Positions 46,047 through 57,914 are shown, counted from the first letter of the stretch. The stretch: 64,000 nucleotides of DNA from Betaproteobacteria bacterium (GCA_025362735.1 JANYFL010000042.1:26665-90664), one strand, 5' to 3'. Translations and numbers: made by a program. The notes: generated by a model from the letters alone, not told the origin.

Positions 46047-47183
46047 ATGCCTTCCATGTCTACCGGGAAACTCAAGCCATACGCTGCACATGCGGAACAA
46101 AGCCGGGGACGCACCCATACTGAACCCGCATCGCAGAACCGGACTGAATTCCAGCGGGATCGTGATCGCATCATTCACTCCACCGCTTTCCGGCGGCTCG
46201 AATACAAGACCCAAGTCTTCGTCAATCATGAAGGCGACCTGTTCCGCACGCGGCTGACGCATTCGCTTGAGGTTGCACAGATCGGTCGCTCGGTAGCCCG
46301 CAATCTTGGTTTGAATGAAGACCTGGTCGAAGCTATCTCGCTTGCGCACGATCTCGGTCATACCCCCTTCGGCCATGCCGGCCAGGATGCCTTGAATCTG
46401 TGCATGAAAAAACACGGTGGCTTTGAACACAATCTTCAGTCGCTGAGGGTCGTTGATGAACTTGAAGAGCGCTACGGCGGCTTCGATGGCCTCAACCTCT
46501 GTTTTGAAACCCGTGAAGGCATACTCAAGCATTGCTCGCTGAAGAATGCGCGCAAGCTGGGCGAGATCGGCGAGCGCTTCATTCAGCGCCAGCAACCTTC
46601 GCTAGAGGCACAGCTCGCCAATCTGGCCGACGAAATCGCTTATAACAATCACGATATCGATGATGGTCTGCGTTCTGGTTTACTGCAGCTCGATCAGATG
46701 ATGACCGTCAGCCTTTTTGCCCGCCACGTTAAACCCGTTCTGAAGGCTTTCCCCAAAATCAATGAGCGTCGCCTGATTTTGGAGACGGTCCGCCGCATTA
46801 TTAATACGCTGATCGTCGACTTGGTTGAGACAACACAAAAAAACATCCGCAACCTGGCGCCAGAATCGCTTGAAGATGTGCGCCAAGCCCCGCCTCTGAT
46901 TTCATTTAGTACAGAAATGCGTACTGAAGCCACAGCGATCAAACAGTTCTTGCATGCCAACCTCTATCAGCATTACCAAGTCGAGCGTATGAGCAATAAG
47001 GCCAAGCGTATTGTGTCCGAACTGTTCAATGCCCTCTATGAGCAGCCGAGATTACTCCCCCCCGACTATCAACGCCGCGGCGAACAAGATTTGGCTCGCA
47101 CAATTGCTGATTACATTGCCGGCATGACCGACCGCTACGCCATTCTGGAACATCGCCGCCTGTTTGCGATTGATGTTGTTTAA
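46047..47183 (+). CDS. deoxyguanosinetriphosphate triphosphohydrolase-like protein
   Basis: An HD-domain dNTP triphosphohydrolase of 378 residues, the shorter type-2 Dgt-like class. HD metal motifs are visible: the first His in [10 protein letters not shown] and the HD pair in [15 protein letters not shown]. Later segments [14 protein letters not shown] and the C-terminal TDRYAILEH are typical. It hydrolyses dNTPs to deoxynucleoside and triphosphate (family knowledge). It is probably cotranscribed with aroK-aroB. Confidence 0.92.
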   Translation: MPSMSTGKLKPYAAHAEQSRGRTHTEPASQNRTEFQRDRDRIIHSTAFRRLEYKTQVFVNHEGDLFRTRLTHSLEVAQIGRSVARNLGLNEDLVEAISLAHDLGHTPFGHAGQDALNLCMKKHGGFEHNLQSLRVVDELEERYGGFDGLNLCFETREGILKHCSLKNARKLGEIGERFIQRQQPSLEAQLANLADEIAYNNHDIDDGLRSGLLQLDQMMTVSLFARHVKPVLKAFPKINERRLILETVRRIINTLIVDLVETTQKNIRNLAPESLEDVRQAPPLISFSTEMRTEATAIKQFLHANLYQHYQVERMSNKAKRIVSELFNALYEQPRLLPPDYQRRGEQDLARTIADYIAGMTDRYAILEHRRLFAIDVV

Positions 47184-47204
47184 TCTTCCAATCCACGCAC
47201 CACA

Positions 47205-47912
47205 ATGGCACGTCTCGCCCGACTTTATGTTCCCAAGCAGCCTCAACACATCATCCAGCGCGGCCTGAATCAGCAGACCATTTTTTCGGACGATGCTGAT
47301 TACCTGTTATTTAGCGACCTGCTGCGTAACGCCAGTCGGGAACATGCATTGGCAATTCATGCTTACGTTTTGATGCCCAACCACGTGCATTTGTTAGCCA
47401 CACCAGCAGACGAGCGCACTGTCGGTCGAGTACTTCAGTCTATCGGCCGCCGTTACGTCCACCATTTCAATCGCAAACAGCAGCGCACTGGCTCTCTTTG
47501 GGAGAGCCGTTATCGCTCCACCCTGATTGACAGTGACCATTATTTTTTCTTTTGCTCCCGATATATTGAGCTCAATCCGGTTCGCGCAGGCGCGGTTAGT
47601 GACCCAAAGGATTATCCATGGTCAAGCTATACGCACCATATCGGTCTCCGGCCCAATCCTCTGATCAGCGATCATGCACAATACTGGGCGCTGGGCAATA
47701 CGCCGTTTGAACGGCAAGGCCGCTACCGCGCATTGTTTGACCAAACGCTCAGCGAACAGGAATTGGCTCAATTACGCGAAGCGACCAATAAAGGTTGGGC
47801 ATTTGGTTCGGAAAAATTTATCACCGAACTCGGTGAGCTTTCGAATCGGCGAGCCGCCCCTTTAGCCAAAGGACGTCCGCCCAAAGTAACAGTAAGTAGA
47901 CCGGGTATATAA
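47205..47912 (+). mobile_element. REP-associated tyrosine transposase (RAYT, Y1 HUH family)
   Basis: A 235-residue single-strand transposase of the IS200/IS605-like superfamily. The HUH metal motif is H60-V-H62 in VLMPNHVHLL and the nucleophile is probably Y120 in SRYIELNPVRAG. GSLWESRYRS is also conserved. RAYTs are domesticated single-copy enzymes associated with palindromic extragenic repeats (family knowledge). There is no ribosome-binding site before the ATG. It is inserted between dgt and gltB without breaking either gene. A GGGTCAGACCC palindrome lies downstream. Confidence 0.9.
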
Positions 47913-48021
47913 ACGACCAGCTCTCAGCTCTTATTTGTCCCACTGAGATTAACAAACTGGTATCAATATTGCTCAGTATTTAACTGAATATCGCTGTAGC
48001 GGGAAGAGCCATTAGATTTAA

Positions 48022-48027
48022 TATAAT
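48022..48027 (+). promoter_or_regulatory. candidate -10 box in the gltB upstream region
   Basis: TATAAT in an AT-rich stretch 155 bp before gltB, immediately before the RAYT-associated palindrome. No good -35 at 16-18 bp, so only a candidate for gltB. Confidence 0.25.
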
Positions 48028-48031
48028 ATTC

Positions 48032-48089
48032 TCTGACCCCATTTTTTCAGCTATTTTTAATTAAACAAATATAATTAGGGTCAGACCCC
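48032..48089. repeat. GGGTCAGACCC palindrome pair downstream of the RAYT
   Basis: TCTGACCC at 48032-48039 is inverted relative to GGGTCAGA at 48078-48085, an 8-bp stem around a 38-nt AT-rich loop. The right side continues as the self-complementary GGGTCAGACCC (48078-48088). CTGACCCCATTT and CAGACCCCATTT are also repeated directly. This is the kind of terminal hairpin expected next to a RAYT. Confidence 0.65.
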
Positions 48090-48181
48090 ATTTAATTTTT
48101 CTTGTTGTATCTGCTGCATTGCATTACATTGCAAATTCACTCTTTTTGTCCCGTTGAATTATTAGTCGGATTGGATGCTCT

Positions 48182-51100
48182 ATGACAACCCCTACTCTCA
48201 GCCCATCTCTCGTCGCACCGACAAGTGGAGAGCCGCCCTTGGCGCAAGGTCTGTATGACCCTGCAAATGAACATGACGCCTGCGGCGTCGGTTTTGTCGC
48301 ACACATCAAGGGACAAAAAAGTCACAGTATTGTTGAGCAGGGACTGCTGATCCTGAAGAATCTGGATCACCGGGGTGCAGTCGGTGCCGATCCCTTGATG
48401 GGCGACGGTGCGGGCATCCTGTTGCAAGTGCCCGATCAATTGTTCCGTGAGGAAATGGCGAAGCAGGATGTTGCCTTGCCGCCCTTGGGCGAGTATGGCG
48501 TCGGTATGGTTTTCCTGCCCAAGGAACACGCGTCACGTCTGGCCTGTGAACAGGAAATTGAGCGCGCTGTCCGCGCTGAAGGCCAGATCGTGCTGGGCTG
48601 GCGCGATGTACCCCTGGACCCGGACATGCCGATGTCGCCGACCGTACGTGCGCGTGAACCGGTGATCCGGCAAGTCTTCATCGGTCGCGGTCCGGACATC
48701 ATGGTGACTGATGCCCTTGAACGCAAGCTCTACATCATCCGCAAAGCATCTGGCCATGCGATCCAGGCGCTCAAACTCCTGCACGGCAAGGAATTTTTCG
48801 TGCCGTCGATGTCTGCTCGTACTATTGTTTACAAAGGCCTGTTGCTGGCGGATCAAGTGGGCAGTTATTACAAAGATCTGCAAGACCCACGCTGCGTTTC
48901 GGCATTGGCGCTGGTGCACCAACGCTTCTCGACCAACACCTTCCCGAGCTGGGAACTGGCCCACCCCTATCGCATGCTGGCCCACAACGGTGAAATCAAC
49001 ACCGTCAAGGGCAACGTCAACTGGATCAATGCACGCCAGCAAGCCATCTCGTCGCCCGTACTCGGCAAAGACCTCGACAAGATCTGGCCACTGATTTATC
49101 CGGGCCAGTCTGATACCGCTTCGTTCGACAACTGTCTCGAAATGCTGGTGATGGCCGGCTACCCAATCTCGCACGCGATGATGATGATGATTCCCGAAGC
49201 CTGGGAACAGCACACGCTGATGGACGACAATCGCCGCGCGTTTTACGAATACCACGCCGCGATGATGGAACCTTGGGATGGCCCTGCCGCGATGGCCTTT
49301 ACCGATGGCCGCCAGATCGGCGCAACCCTGGACCGCAACGGCCTGCGCCCCGCACGCTATCTGATCACCGATGATGACCTCGTCGTCATGGCGTCCGAAT
49401 CCGGCGTACTGCCAATTCCCGATGCCAAGATCATCAAGAAGTGGCGCCTGCAGCCCGGCAAAATGTTCCTGATCGACACTGAGGCCGGTCGCATCATTGA
49501 TGACAAAGAATTGAAAGACGCACTCGCCAACGCCAAACCCTACAAGGAATGGATCAACCGCGTGCGCGTCAAACTCGACGAACTCAATAACAATAGTTCA
49601 ACGCCCGAAACGCCATCGACCCTGCCGCTGATGGATCGTCAGCAGGCCTTCGGTTACACGCAGGAAGACCTCAAGATGCTGATGGCGCCAATGGCACTCA
49701 ACGCCGAGGAAGCCACCGGCTCGATGGGCAATGACTCGCCACTCGCGGTCACGTCGAACAAGCTCAAGCCGCTGTACAACTATTTCCGCCAATTGTTCGC
49801 GCAGGTGACCAACCCGCCGATCGACCCGATTCGCGAGCAACTCGTGATGTCGTTGGTGTCCTTCATCGGCCCCAAGCCGAATTTGCTCGACCTCAACAAC
49901 ATCAACCCGCCGATGCGGCTCGAAGTGTCTCAGCCCGTGCTGGACTTCGACCACATGGCCATCATTCGCAACATCGAAGGCCACACCGATAACAAGTTCA
50001 AGAGTCACGAACTCGACATTTGCTATCCAGTCGCCTGGGGCAAGGACGGCATTGAGGCACGTCTCGCTTCGCTGTGCGCTGAAGCCACCGATGCCGTCAA
50101 GTCGGGTTTCAACATTCTGATTGTGTCGGACCGCAAGCTCAGTGCAGAGCGTGTGGCCATTCCTGCGTTGCTCGCCACGTCGGCTATTCATCAGCATCTG
50201 GTGCAGATGGGCTTGCGTACCTCGACCGGTCTGGTCGTCGAAACGGGTTCTGCTCGCGAAGTGCATCACATTGCTTTGCTGGCGGGCTACGGTGCCGAAG
50301 CAATCCATCCTTACCTGGCGATGGAAACTCTGGCCGAGATGCACAAGGATCTGTCCGGCGACCTCTCGCCTGAAAAAGCGATCTACAACTACACCAAAGC
50401 GGTCGGCAAAGGACTGATGAAGGTCATGTCCAAGATGGGCATCTCGACCTATATGTCTTATTGCGGCGCGCAGATTTTCGAAGCAATTGGTCTCTCCAAG
50501 GAACTGGTCGACAAGTATTTCACTGGCACCTCTTCAAATATCGAAGGTATCTCGGTATTCGATGTCGCTGAAGAAGCAATCCGGCTGCACATCCAGGCTT
50601 TCGGCGAAGACCCCGTTCTGGCTAACGCGCTGGATGCCGGTGGAGAATATGCCTTCCGCATTCGCGGCGAAGAGCACATGTGGACGCCGGACTCGATTGC
50701 CAAGCTGCAGCACTCGACCCGTACCAACAACTTCTCGACCTATAAGGAATACGCCGCGCTGATCAATGACCAGAGCAAGCGTCACATGACCCTGCGTGGC
50801 CTGTTCGAATTCAAGGTCGATCCCAGCAAAGCGATTCCGCTCGACGAAGTCGAACAAGCGAAAGAAATCGTCAAGCGTTTCGCAACGGGCGCGATGTCGC
50901 TCGGTTCGATCAGTACCGAAGCACATTCCACCCTCGCTATCGCCATGAACCGCATCGGCGGCAAGAGCAACACCGGTGAAGGCGGTGAAGACCCGGCACG
51001 CTATCAAGACTTTCTCAAACATATCCCGATCAAAAAGGGCGAGTCCCTCGCATCGGTCATGGTGGGAGCACAAATCCAGTCCGATACCGTGCTGCAGGAA

Positions 51101-52915
51101 GGCGATTCGCTTCGTTCGCGCATCAAGCAGGTGGCATCGGGTCGCTTTGGCGTGACGGCTGAATATTTGCAAAGCGCTGATCAGATCCAGATCAAGATGG
51201 CGCAAGGTGCGAAGCCTGGTGAAGGCGGACAATTGCCCGGCGGCAAAGTGTCCGAATACATCGGCTTCCTGCGTCACTCAGTGCCGGGTGTCGGCCTGAT
51301 CTCGCCACCACCGCACCATGACATCTATTCGATTGAAGACTTGGCACAGCTGATTCATGACCTGAAGAACGCCAACACCAAAGCCAGTATCTCGGTGAAG
51401 CTTGTTTCCGAAGTGGGTGTCGGCACCATTGCTGCAGGCGTGGCCAAAGCCAAGGCCGATCATGTGGTCATTGCCGGTCACGATGGCGGTACCGGCGCGT
51501 CACCCGTCTCGTCGATCAAACATGCTGGCTCACCTTGGGAACTCGGCCTCGCTGAAACTCAGCAGACGCTGGTGTTGAATCAACTGCGCAGCCGTATCGT
51601 TGTACAGGCAGACGGTCAGATGAAGACCGGTCGTGATGTCGTCATCGGCGCGCTTCTTGGCGCTGATGAGTTCGGCTTTGCAACCGCTCCGTTGGTGGTC
51701 GAAGGCTGCATCATGATGCGCAAGTGCCATCTCAATACCTGTCCGGTTGGCGTCGCCACACAGGACCCGGTACTGCGCAAGAAATTCACTGGCAAGCCGG
51801 AGCACGTCGTCAACTTCTTCTTCTTTATCGCGGAGGAAGTGCGCGAAATCATGGCGCAACTGGGTCTGCGCAAATTCGAGGAACTGATTGGTCGTGCTGA
51901 CTTGCTCGATACCAAAAAAGGAATCGCCCACTGGAAGGCCCAAGGTCTCGATTTCAGCAAAATTTTCTATCAGCCGAACGTACCGACCAGCGTACCGCGT
52001 CGCCAGGTTGAAACGCAAGATCATGGTCTGGACAAGGCGCTCGACAACACGCTGATCGAACGCTCGAAGCCTGCGCTGGAAAAAGGCGAGAAGGTCTCGT
52101 TCATTACGTCGGTCAAGAACGTCAACCGTACCATCGGCACAATGTTGTCGGGCGAAGTCGCGGGCCGCTATGGCCATGCAGGACTGCCAGACGACACGAT
52201 TCACATTCAGTGCAACGGTACAGCGGGACAAAGCTTCGGCGCTTTCCTTGCTAAAGGCATTACTTTTGATCTGGTCGGTGAAGGCAATGACTATGTCGGC
52301 AAGGGCTTGTCGGGTGGGCGCATCATCGTGCGCTCAGCCAACGACTTCCGTGGCTTCGGTCCAGAAAACATCATCTCCGGCAACACGCTGCTGTACGGTG
52401 CCATTGCAGGCGAAGCCTACTTCAATGGTGTGGTCGGCGAACGTTTTGCCGTGCGCAACTCCGGCGCGACAACGGTTGTTGAAGGCACAGGTGATCACGG
52501 TTGCGAATACATGACGGGCGGTACAGTCGTGGTGCTCGGTAGCACCGGCCGTAACTTTGCCGCCGGAATGTCGGGCGGTGTCGCTTACGTCTACGATGTC
52601 GATGGCGACTTCGCGAAAAAGTGCAATCTCTCGATGGTCGAACTCGAACCCGTGTTGACGGCCAAAGAACAGGCCGACAAGCTTGATCGGAGCATCTGGC
52701 ATCGCGACAGCTCGGATGAAGAACTGCTCAAGTCGCTGGTCGAGAAACACTTCCGCTACACCGGCTCCTTCCGCGCCAAAGACATTCTGGCGAACTGGGA
52801 CACGATGCGCAGCAAGTTCCTCAAGGTCATGCCGACCGAGTATCGCCGCGCGCTGAAAGAGATTGCCACAGCGAAAGCCAAGGCTACCGCCACAAAGGAA
52901 AAGGTCGCCGCTTAA
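48182..52915 (+). CDS. gltB: glutamate synthase (NADPH) large subunit
   Basis: Transfers the amide of glutamine to 2-oxoglutarate, giving two glutamates. At 1577 residues it is of full length. The glutaminase nucleophile is Cys34 in HDACGVGF, so about 33 residues form a propeptide. The FMN synthase domain includes [16 protein letters not shown] and [10 protein letters not shown]. The 3Fe-4S cysteines are in [15 protein letters not shown]. The C-terminal beta-helix has GxxxG repeats near residues 1330-1480. gltD follows 135 bp downstream, with a REP-like element in the gap. Confidence 0.97.
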   Translation: MTTPTLSPSLVAPTSGEPPLAQGLYDPANEHDACGVGFVAHIKGQKSHSIVEQGLLILKNLDHRGAVGADPLMGDGAGILLQVPDQLFREEMAKQDVALPPLGEYGVGMVFLPKEHASRLACEQEIERAVRAEGQIVLGWRDVPLDPDMPMSPTVRAREPVIRQVFIGRGPDIMVTDALERKLYIIRKASGHAIQALKLLHGKEFFVPSMSARTIVYKGLLLADQVGSYYKDLQDPRCVSALALVHQRFSTNTFPSWELAHPYRMLAHNGEINTVKGNVNWINARQQAISSPVLGKDLDKIWPLIYPGQSDTASFDNCLEMLVMAGYPISHAMMMMIPEAWEQHTLMDDNRRAFYEYHAAMMEPWDGPAAMAFTDGRQIGATLDRNGLRPARYLITDDDLVVMASESGVLPIPDAKIIKKWRLQPGKMFLIDTEAGRIIDDKELKDALANAKPYKEWINRVRVKLDELNNNSSTPETPSTLPLMDRQQAFGYTQEDLKMLMAPMALNAEEATGSMGNDSPLAVTSNKLKPLYNYFRQLFAQVTNPPIDPIREQLVMSLVSFIGPKPNLLDLNNINPPMRLEVSQPVLDFDHMAIIRNIEGHTDNKFKSHELDICYPVAWGKDGIEARLASLCAEATDAVKSGFNILIVSDRKLSAERVAIPALLATSAIHQHLVQMGLRTSTGLVVETGSAREVHHIALLAGYGAEAIHPYLAMETLAEMHKDLSGDLSPEKAIYNYTKAVGKGLMKVMSKMGISTYMSYCGAQIFEAIGLSKELVDKYFTGTSSNIEGISVFDVAEEAIRLHIQAFGEDPVLANALDAGGEYAFRIRGEEHMWTPDSIAKLQHSTRTNNFSTYKEYAALINDQSKRHMTLRGLFEFKVDPSKAIPLDEVEQAKEIVKRFATGAMSLGSISTEAHSTLAIAMNRIGGKSNTGEGGEDPARYQDFLKHIPIKKGESLASVMVGAQIQSDTVLQEGDSLRSRIKQVASGRFGVTAEYLQSADQIQIKMAQGAKPGEGGQLPGGKVSEYIGFLRHSVPGVGLISPPPHHDIYSIEDLAQLIHDLKNANTKASISVKLVSEVGVGTIAAGVAKAKADHVVIAGHDGGTGASPVSSIKHAGSPWELGLAETQQTLVLNQLRSRIVVQADGQMKTGRDVVIGALLGADEFGFATAPLVVEGCIMMRKCHLNTCPVGVATQDPVLRKKFTGKPEHVVNFFFFIAEEVREIMAQLGLRKFEELIGRADLLDTKKGIAHWKAQGLDFSKIFYQPNVPTSVPRRQVETQDHGLDKALDNTLIERSKPALEKGEKVSFITSVKNVNRTIGTMLSGEVAGRYGHAGLPDDTIHIQCNGTAGQSFGAFLAKGITFDLVGEGNDYVGKGLSGGRIIVRSANDFRGFGPENIISGNTLLYGAIAGEAYFNGVVGERFAVRNSGATTVVEGTGDHGCEYMTGGTVVVLGSTGRNFAAGMSGGVAYVYDVDGDFAKKCNLSMVELEPVLTAKEQADKLDRSIWHRDSSDEELLKSLVEKHFRYTGSFRAKDILANWDTMRSKFLKVMPTEYRRALKEIATAKAKATATKEKVAA

Positions 52916-52930
52916 ATCATCAGAGAACAT

Positions 52931-52967
52931 CCCCTCTCCCTCTGGGAGAGGGCTAGGGTGAGGGCCG
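52931..52967. repeat. REP-like palindromic element between gltB and gltD
   Basis: CCCTCTCCC-TCT-GGGAGAGGG stem followed by CTAGGGTGAGGGCC. It sits within the probable gltBD transcript and could affect the relative stability of the gltB and gltD parts (inference). Confidence 0.8.
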
Positions 52968-53050
52968 CAGTTTGGGCACCTTACCGCTGGTCTCAAATTT
53001 TGAATAAGTCGTAACAAGTACCTGGATATAAAAAGGTAAAAGGAAACAGC

Positions 53051-54550
53051 ATGGGCAAGATCACCGGATTTCTCGAATTCCAGCGTCTCTCCGAAGTGTC
53101 AGAGCCGCCGCATCTGCGCAAGAAACATTACAAGGAATTTGTCGCGCATCTCACCGACGACGAAGCCAAAGTCCAGGGCGCACGCTGCATGGACTGCGGT
53201 ATTCCCTTTTGCCAGAACGGCTGCCCGGTCAATAACATCATTCCCGACTGGAATGATCTGGTGTTCAAACAGAACTGGAAACAGGCGCTCGACACCCTGC
53301 ATTCGACCAACAACTTCCCTGAGTTCACAGGCCGCATCTGCCCTGCGCCCTGTGAAGCGGCCTGTACGCTAAACATCAACAATGACGCTGTCGGTATCAA
53401 GTCGATTGAGCACGCCATCATCGACAAGGGTTGGGAAAATGATTGGGTCGTACCGCAACCGCCCAAGCACAAGACCGGAAAGAAAATCGCCATCGTTGGC
53501 TCAGGCCCCGCAGGTATGGCCGCAGCGCAGCAACTCGCCCGCGTCGGCCACAGCGTGGTCCTGTTTGAAAAGAACGACCGCATTGGCGGCCTGATGCAAT
53601 ATGGCATCCCTGACTTCAAGATGGAGAAGTCGCATATCGAACGCCGCGTCAAGCAAATGGAAGCCGAAGGTGTCGAATTCCGTACCGGCACTTACATTGG
53701 CGATGCGCCGCCGCCAGGTTTTATCAACAACTTCAGCAAGACCAGCATCGCACCGAAAAAACTGCTCGAAGACTTTGATGCGGTGATCGTTTCTGGTGGA
53801 GCCGAAACCCCGCGCGATCTGCCGATTCCCGGTCGCGATCTCAAAGGTGTTCACTTCGCGATGGAATTCCTTCCACTGCAAAACAAGGTCAATGCGGGCG
53901 ACAAACTCAAGGATCAAATCCTGGCTACCGGCAAGAATGTGCTCGTCATTGGTGGCGGCGATACCGGCTCGGACTGTGTCGGCACCAGCAACCGTCACGG
54001 TGCCAAACAGGTCGTGCAAATCGAAGTGATGCCTCAGCCGCCCGAAAGCGAAAACAAGCTGCTGACCTGGCCCTACTGGCCCCTCAAAATGCGCACTTCA
54101 TCCTCTCACGAAGAAGGCGTTGACCGTGACTGGGCCATCACCACCAAAGAATTCAAGTCTGGTGAAGGCAAGGAAAAAGGACAGGTCAAATCTGTACTCG
54201 CCGCAAAGGTTGAATGGAAAAAAGATGAGAAAACCGGCGCCATGAAAATGGTCGAAGTCGTCGGAAGCGAATTCGAAATCCCTGCTGACCTTGTACTGTT
54301 CGCTATGGGCTTCACCGGCCCCGTCACGGTCGGCTTGGTCGATGAACTCGGCCTCGAAAAAGACCAGCGCGGTAACGTCAAAGCCACGACCGAAGGCCCA
54401 AACAGTTACAAGACCTCTAACCCTAAAGTGTTCGCGGCAGGTGACATGCGCAGAGGCCAGTCACTGGTGGTCTGGGCTATCCGCGAAGGCCGCCAATGCG
54501 CCAGGGCAGTTGATGAATACTTAATGGGCGAGTCAGTGTTGCCGCGTTGA
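53051..54550 (+). CDS. gltD: glutamate synthase (NADPH) small subunit
   Basis: Supplies electrons from NADPH to GltB. The 499 residues have an N-terminal 4Fe-4S region with conserved Cys in [14 protein letters not shown] and [11 protein letters not shown], an FAD-binding [10 protein letters not shown] near residue 150, and an NADPH Rossmann GGGDTGSD near residue 305. The C-terminal [16 protein letters not shown] closes the FAD site. AGGA lies six bases before the ATG. The gene ends at a strong bidirectional terminator. Confidence 0.96.
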   Translation: MGKITGFLEFQRLSEVSEPPHLRKKHYKEFVAHLTDDEAKVQGARCMDCGIPFCQNGCPVNNIIPDWNDLVFKQNWKQALDTLHSTNNFPEFTGRICPAPCEAACTLNINNDAVGIKSIEHAIIDKGWENDWVVPQPPKHKTGKKIAIVGSGPAGMAAAQQLARVGHSVVLFEKNDRIGGLMQYGIPDFKMEKSHIERRVKQMEAEGVEFRTGTYIGDAPPPGFINNFSKTSIAPKKLLEDFDAVIVSGGAETPRDLPIPGRDLKGVHFAMEFLPLQNKVNAGDKLKDQILATGKNVLVIGGGDTGSDCVGTSNRHGAKQVVQIEVMPQPPESENKLLTWPYWPLKMRTSSSHEEGVDRDWAITTKEFKSGEGKEKGQVKSVLAAKVEWKKDEKTGAMKMVEVVGSEFEIPADLVLFAMGFTGPVTVGLVDELGLEKDQRGNVKATTEGPNSYKTSNPKVFAAGDMRRGQSLVVWAIREGRQCARAVDEYLMGESVLPR

Positions 54551-54563
54551 TTGTTTGTCGCTC

Positions 54564-54607
54564 AAAGAAAACGGGATGAGCCAAAGCTCATCCCGTTTTC
54601 TTTTCAC
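54564..54607. terminator. bidirectional rho-independent terminator
   Basis: Perfect 18-bp stem (54564-54581 with 54586-54603) around a CAAA loop, with AAAG and CTTTT ends giving a T run on both strands. It separates convergent gltD and the S9 peptidase gene. Confidence 0.93.
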
Positions 54608-54624
54608 TCCTCTGAATCTACGAA

Positions 54625-56574
54625 TTACGGCTTGACTGCCGCAAATTGCCCGGGCGCGTCCGGGGGATTATTCGCCTCAAGAAAGCGCACCGTTTCCAGC
54701 AACATCTGCGTGCGCGTTTCACTCTGAGAAAGGTAATGATCTTCCCCTTTTAAGGAGACGAATTCGACTGGTTTGCCAGCCTCCTTTAAGGCCTCAGCCA
54801 TAAGTTTGCTTTGCTTGAGCGGCACCACCGTATCCTCCTCACCATGAATGAGCAGCACGGGAGCAGACGCCTTTTTCACCTGATTTGCCGGCGAAAGCGC
54901 GTTCAGCATTTCGTCCGAATCACCCTCTATGCCCAGCAGTCGGCTCCAGGAACGTTGTACGGTTTCGGATGAATACAAATATCTATTCCTCAACCATCCC
55001 CAATACTCTTCCAGGTTAGCAATTCCACCAACAGAAACCACACAACGATAAATGTCCTGTTCGAGAGTAATGCCAACCAGAGCGGCATAGCCCCCATAAT
55101 CACTGCCAACTATGCAGACTCGTTGAGGATCAATGGTGTTATTTCTGGCAAGAAACTGCACGCCATCCGATATATCGGTTTGCATTTTCCGACCTCGTAG
55201 AAAGTAGGCTGTCATGGAAGCGTCAAATGAATCCCGATCTGGGGGCTGCAAAACAGCATATCCACGCGATGCGAGTGCTTGCGGCAACCAGTCAAAGCCC
55301 AGGGACTCCGGTTTGGAATTCAGTACAACGATGAGAGGCAAGTTTCTTTTTTGTTCCAATCCACGCGGCAAGGTCAACTGTCCCTGAATCAGGTATCCAT
55401 CCGCTGCAGGATAAACGATGGGACGAACACTTGCGATGGCCTCACTGGGCAAATTTTCATACCTATTTCCAATGAGATCAGCGATGCCCGTGTTCAAATC
55501 AACCAGCATAAATGCACTTCCGGATTGCGGCCCCAAAACCGAGATAACTACTTTCTTGCGATCACTGGAAGAGGAAACGTAGCGAACACCTTCATTTGGG
55601 AAAGCCTTCAATATTGCAGCCCATATTTTTTTCATCTCCGGGTCGTAAAAACTATAACCCGCCTTGTGCGTATTTAGCGCAATGGACAATCCGGTAAGCG
55701 GATCCCAAACAAGTCCGCGCCCATCTTGATCGAGATTTGGAGCCCACTCAATACCATTTTTAATTCGTAATTCTCGCACTTCCCAGGACTCACCCGGCGT
55801 ATCTTTTCGTGGCCAAAGCATCACGATCGAGTCCGGAGTAAAGCCGAGCCTTACCATCCTTGGGTAGTTGCTCGTTGTGTCTTCAGTCAAAACGGTTTCC
55901 CACTTACCATTTCGATTCAGTTCCAGTTTCCAACGCTTCCGATCAAAGGAAGTTCTAGCAATCGCATCGCCATCAGGACCAACTAGAAATTCGTTGCCAT
56001 ATTGCGTAGCATCTAAAACCTGGCTGGTGGCCCCGGTCTTCGGATTAAAACGATACAAAGCCGGCCTTAGTGCTGCCCCACCTTCTAGCGATTTTAGAAA
56101 TGGGTTAAAGAAAACCCAGGGTTCACCATTCATCATGCGCACAACCGGATGCGCATTAACAACATTCATATGAGGGATGCCATCGCGTGGTTCTAGAATC
56201 GTAATCTTCTTATTTGTTAGATCGTAAACCTTGGAAAATAAAAATGTTTGCTTTGTCCCTATCAGACCTTCAGGTACTTTTGATAAAGCCGACACCGTAA
56301 ATACCAGATAATCGTTACCTGCCCAAGAGAGTCCCTCTGCTATAGATTTTCCAAGGGGAATCGCAACCGGACTGTCTTTACCATTTAAATCTTGAATGAT
56401 AATTGCTCGCTGATCACCAGCATTACTCAAGAACGCAATGCGCTGACCATCCGGCGATATGACTACAAATCCCATTAAAGGTGACTGGGCATAAGCTTCG
56501 ATTGGCGCAGCCTGAACAGCCACATTCAACACAAAACTCGCAACAAAAACTGCGCAAAATCGCCATAGCTTCAT
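54625..56574 (-). CDS. secreted S9 family peptidase (prolyl oligopeptidase-like)
   Basis: A 649-residue protein with a signal peptide (cut after VQAA, about residue 22). The N-terminal two thirds resemble a beta-propeller (for example VVISPDGQRIAFLSNAGDQ). The C-terminal alpha/beta hydrolase has Ser near residue 490 in GSDYGGYAAL, Asp in HGEEDTVVPL and His in KGEDHYLS. This fits acyl-peptide hydrolase/dipeptidyl peptidase-like enzymes. The ATG at 56574 has AGGGAG upstream and begins the signal peptide. It is a single gene, convergent with gltD. Confidence 0.88.
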   Translation of the reverse strand: MKLWRFCAVFVASFVLNVAVQAAPIEAYAQSPLMGFVVISPDGQRIAFLSNAGDQRAIIIQDLNGKDSPVAIPLGKSIAEGLSWAGNDYLVFTVSALSKVPEGLIGTKQTFLFSKVYDLTNKKITILEPRDGIPHMNVVNAHPVVRMMNGEPWVFFNPFLKSLEGGAALRPALYRFNPKTGATSQVLDATQYGNEFLVGPDGDAIARTSFDRKRWKLELNRNGKWETVLTEDTTSNYPRMVRLGFTPDSIVMLWPRKDTPGESWEVRELRIKNGIEWAPNLDQDGRGLVWDPLTGLSIALNTHKAGYSFYDPEMKKIWAAILKAFPNEGVRYVSSSSDRKKVVISVLGPQSGSAFMLVDLNTGIADLIGNRYENLPSEAIASVRPIVYPAADGYLIQGQLTLPRGLEQKRNLPLIVVLNSKPESLGFDWLPQALASRGYAVLQPPDRDSFDASMTAYFLRGRKMQTDISDGVQFLARNNTIDPQRVCIVGSDYGGYAALVGITLEQDIYRCVVSVGGIANLEEYWGWLRNRYLYSSETVQRSWSRLLGIEGDSDEMLNALSPANQVKKASAPVLLIHGEEDTVVPLKQSKLMAEALKEAGKPVEFVSLKGEDHYLSQSETRTQMLLETVRFLEANNPPDAPGQFAAVKP

Positions 56575-56888
56575 CGGAATTGCTCCCTGATTTTTTAAGT
56601 TGTTATTGCATGTTCGCCGCACGAATTTAGAATAAATTACCTTGGTCGCGGCGACATGGTCGGCAAATTATATCTGGCTAACTGGAGCGCCATTTCGACC
56701 CCCACTTATCCTTTGATAAGGCCTATTGCCGCCTTAGAAGGAATGGAGTTTGTTGATTGAAATATGCTTATGCGCTTTTGATTGGTATGCTGTCGGTATC
56801 GAGTGCCGGGCGCTTGGTTTTATTCTGGCTCCGGCCTATTCTTTCATTTTCTGCACACCGTCACTGACTTTTTGAGAAGGAGTTCATC

Positions 56889-57311
56889 ATGACCCAGAAT
56901 CCGGATCCCAAGCATCCATTCTCCGCATTCCTGACCAAAGACCCTTATGAATTCATGCATTCCGGAAGCGAAAAAATGCATTCGCTCTATTCATCTTGGA
57001 ATGAAATTGCAGCGCATTTATTTCGCTCGCAACAGGCTTATCTTCAGTCGATGATGCAGGAATGGTGGAGCCATTCGGCGCGCTATTCCTGGCCTTATAC
57101 CGACTGGACGGGCGCTGCGGCGCAACGTGTTCAACCGGAAGCGCCAACAAGCACTGTCGGCAGCCACACTGAAATTGAAAAAGCCATGCACCCAGCTCAT
57201 CCCTCACTCGTTACAACTGGAAAGAGTTTGACTCAGCCGAAGGTAAGGGTCAGGACAACGCCCAAGACGGTTCGTAAAGCGGCAGGCAAGGCGTCGAGCA
57301 AAGGTCGTTGA
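56889..57311 (+). CDS. uncharacterised small protein with basic tail, phasin-like
   Basis: A 140-residue protein of unknown function. The first 60 residues are amphipathic-helical (KMHSLYSSWNEIAAHLFRSQ), reminiscent of phasin-type PHA-granule proteins. The C-terminal 35 residues are Lys/Arg/Thr/Ala-rich (RVRTTPKTVRKAAGKASSKG), like a histone-like or DNA/RNA-binding tail. A strong ribosome-binding site AAGGAG lies before the ATG. There is no signal peptide. The phasin idea is inference only; neighbours give no help. Confidence 0.6.
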   Translation: MTQNPDPKHPFSAFLTKDPYEFMHSGSEKMHSLYSSWNEIAAHLFRSQQAYLQSMMQEWWSHSARYSWPYTDWTGAAAQRVQPEAPTSTVGSHTEIEKAMHPAHPSLVTTGKSLTQPKVRVRTTPKTVRKAAGKASSKGR

Positions 57312-57410
57312 ATTAAAGTGAGTCCTTCTTGATGGAACGTTGGGTCGTCTACGCCTTAATCTCGACGGACTTTGCGGGCTTCACTTCGGTGATTGCGAAA
57401 AAATAGAAGC

Positions 57411-57875
57411 ATGTCCGACATGCCACAACTTGAAGTGAGTACCGCACGCAGCGATGACCTCGACGAGTTGGTGCCGCTGTTTGATGACTATCGTCAGTTT
57501 TATCGCAAACTGCCCAATCCCGAATTGGCCCACAATTTTCTGAGCGAGCGTTTCAAGAACCGCGATTCGGTCATCTTCATTGCGCGGCTCGGCCATGAAC
57601 TGGTCGGCTTTGCTCAGATGTTCCACAGCTTGAGTTCTGTCACCGCCGATCACGTGTGGCAGCTCAACGATCTGTATGTCGTATTGGCTGCGCGCCGCAG
57701 CGGTGCAGGCCGGGCATTAGTGGAGAAGGCTAAAACTTATGCTGCACGCACCGGGGCCAAATATCTGAGAGTCGTCGTGCAGAAGGACAATCTCGCGCTG
57801 CAAAATCTCTACACGGGACAGGACTTCAAGCTGGACCACGACCATTTGTTGTTTCACTGCAAGGTCGATACTTAG
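57411..57875 (+). CDS. GNAT family N-acetyltransferase
   Basis: A 154-residue acetyl-CoA-dependent transferase. Motif A is seen in LYVVLAARRSGAGRALVEKAK (V-x-x-x-x-R-x-x-G-x-G/A type). The early segment STARSDDLDELVPLFDDYRQFY and the late LQNLYTGQDFKLD complete the GNAT plan. The substrate is unknown. The ATG at 57411 was chosen over a TTG at 57393. It converges on dsbD. Confidence 0.85.
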   Translation: MSDMPQLEVSTARSDDLDELVPLFDDYRQFYRKLPNPELAHNFLSERFKNRDSVIFIARLGHELVGFAQMFHSLSSVTADHVWQLNDLYVVLAARRSGAGRALVEKAKTYAARTGAKYLRVVVQKDNLALQNLYTGQDFKLDHDHLLFHCKVDT

Positions 57876-57914
57876 CGTCCGACATGCACAGCCGTTGTAA
57901 GGTCTTGATAAGTT

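Noticed and set aside
48533..49255. 240-codon minus-strand ORF antisense to gltB
   Set aside because: Overlaps a fully conserved gltB domain; shadow frame.
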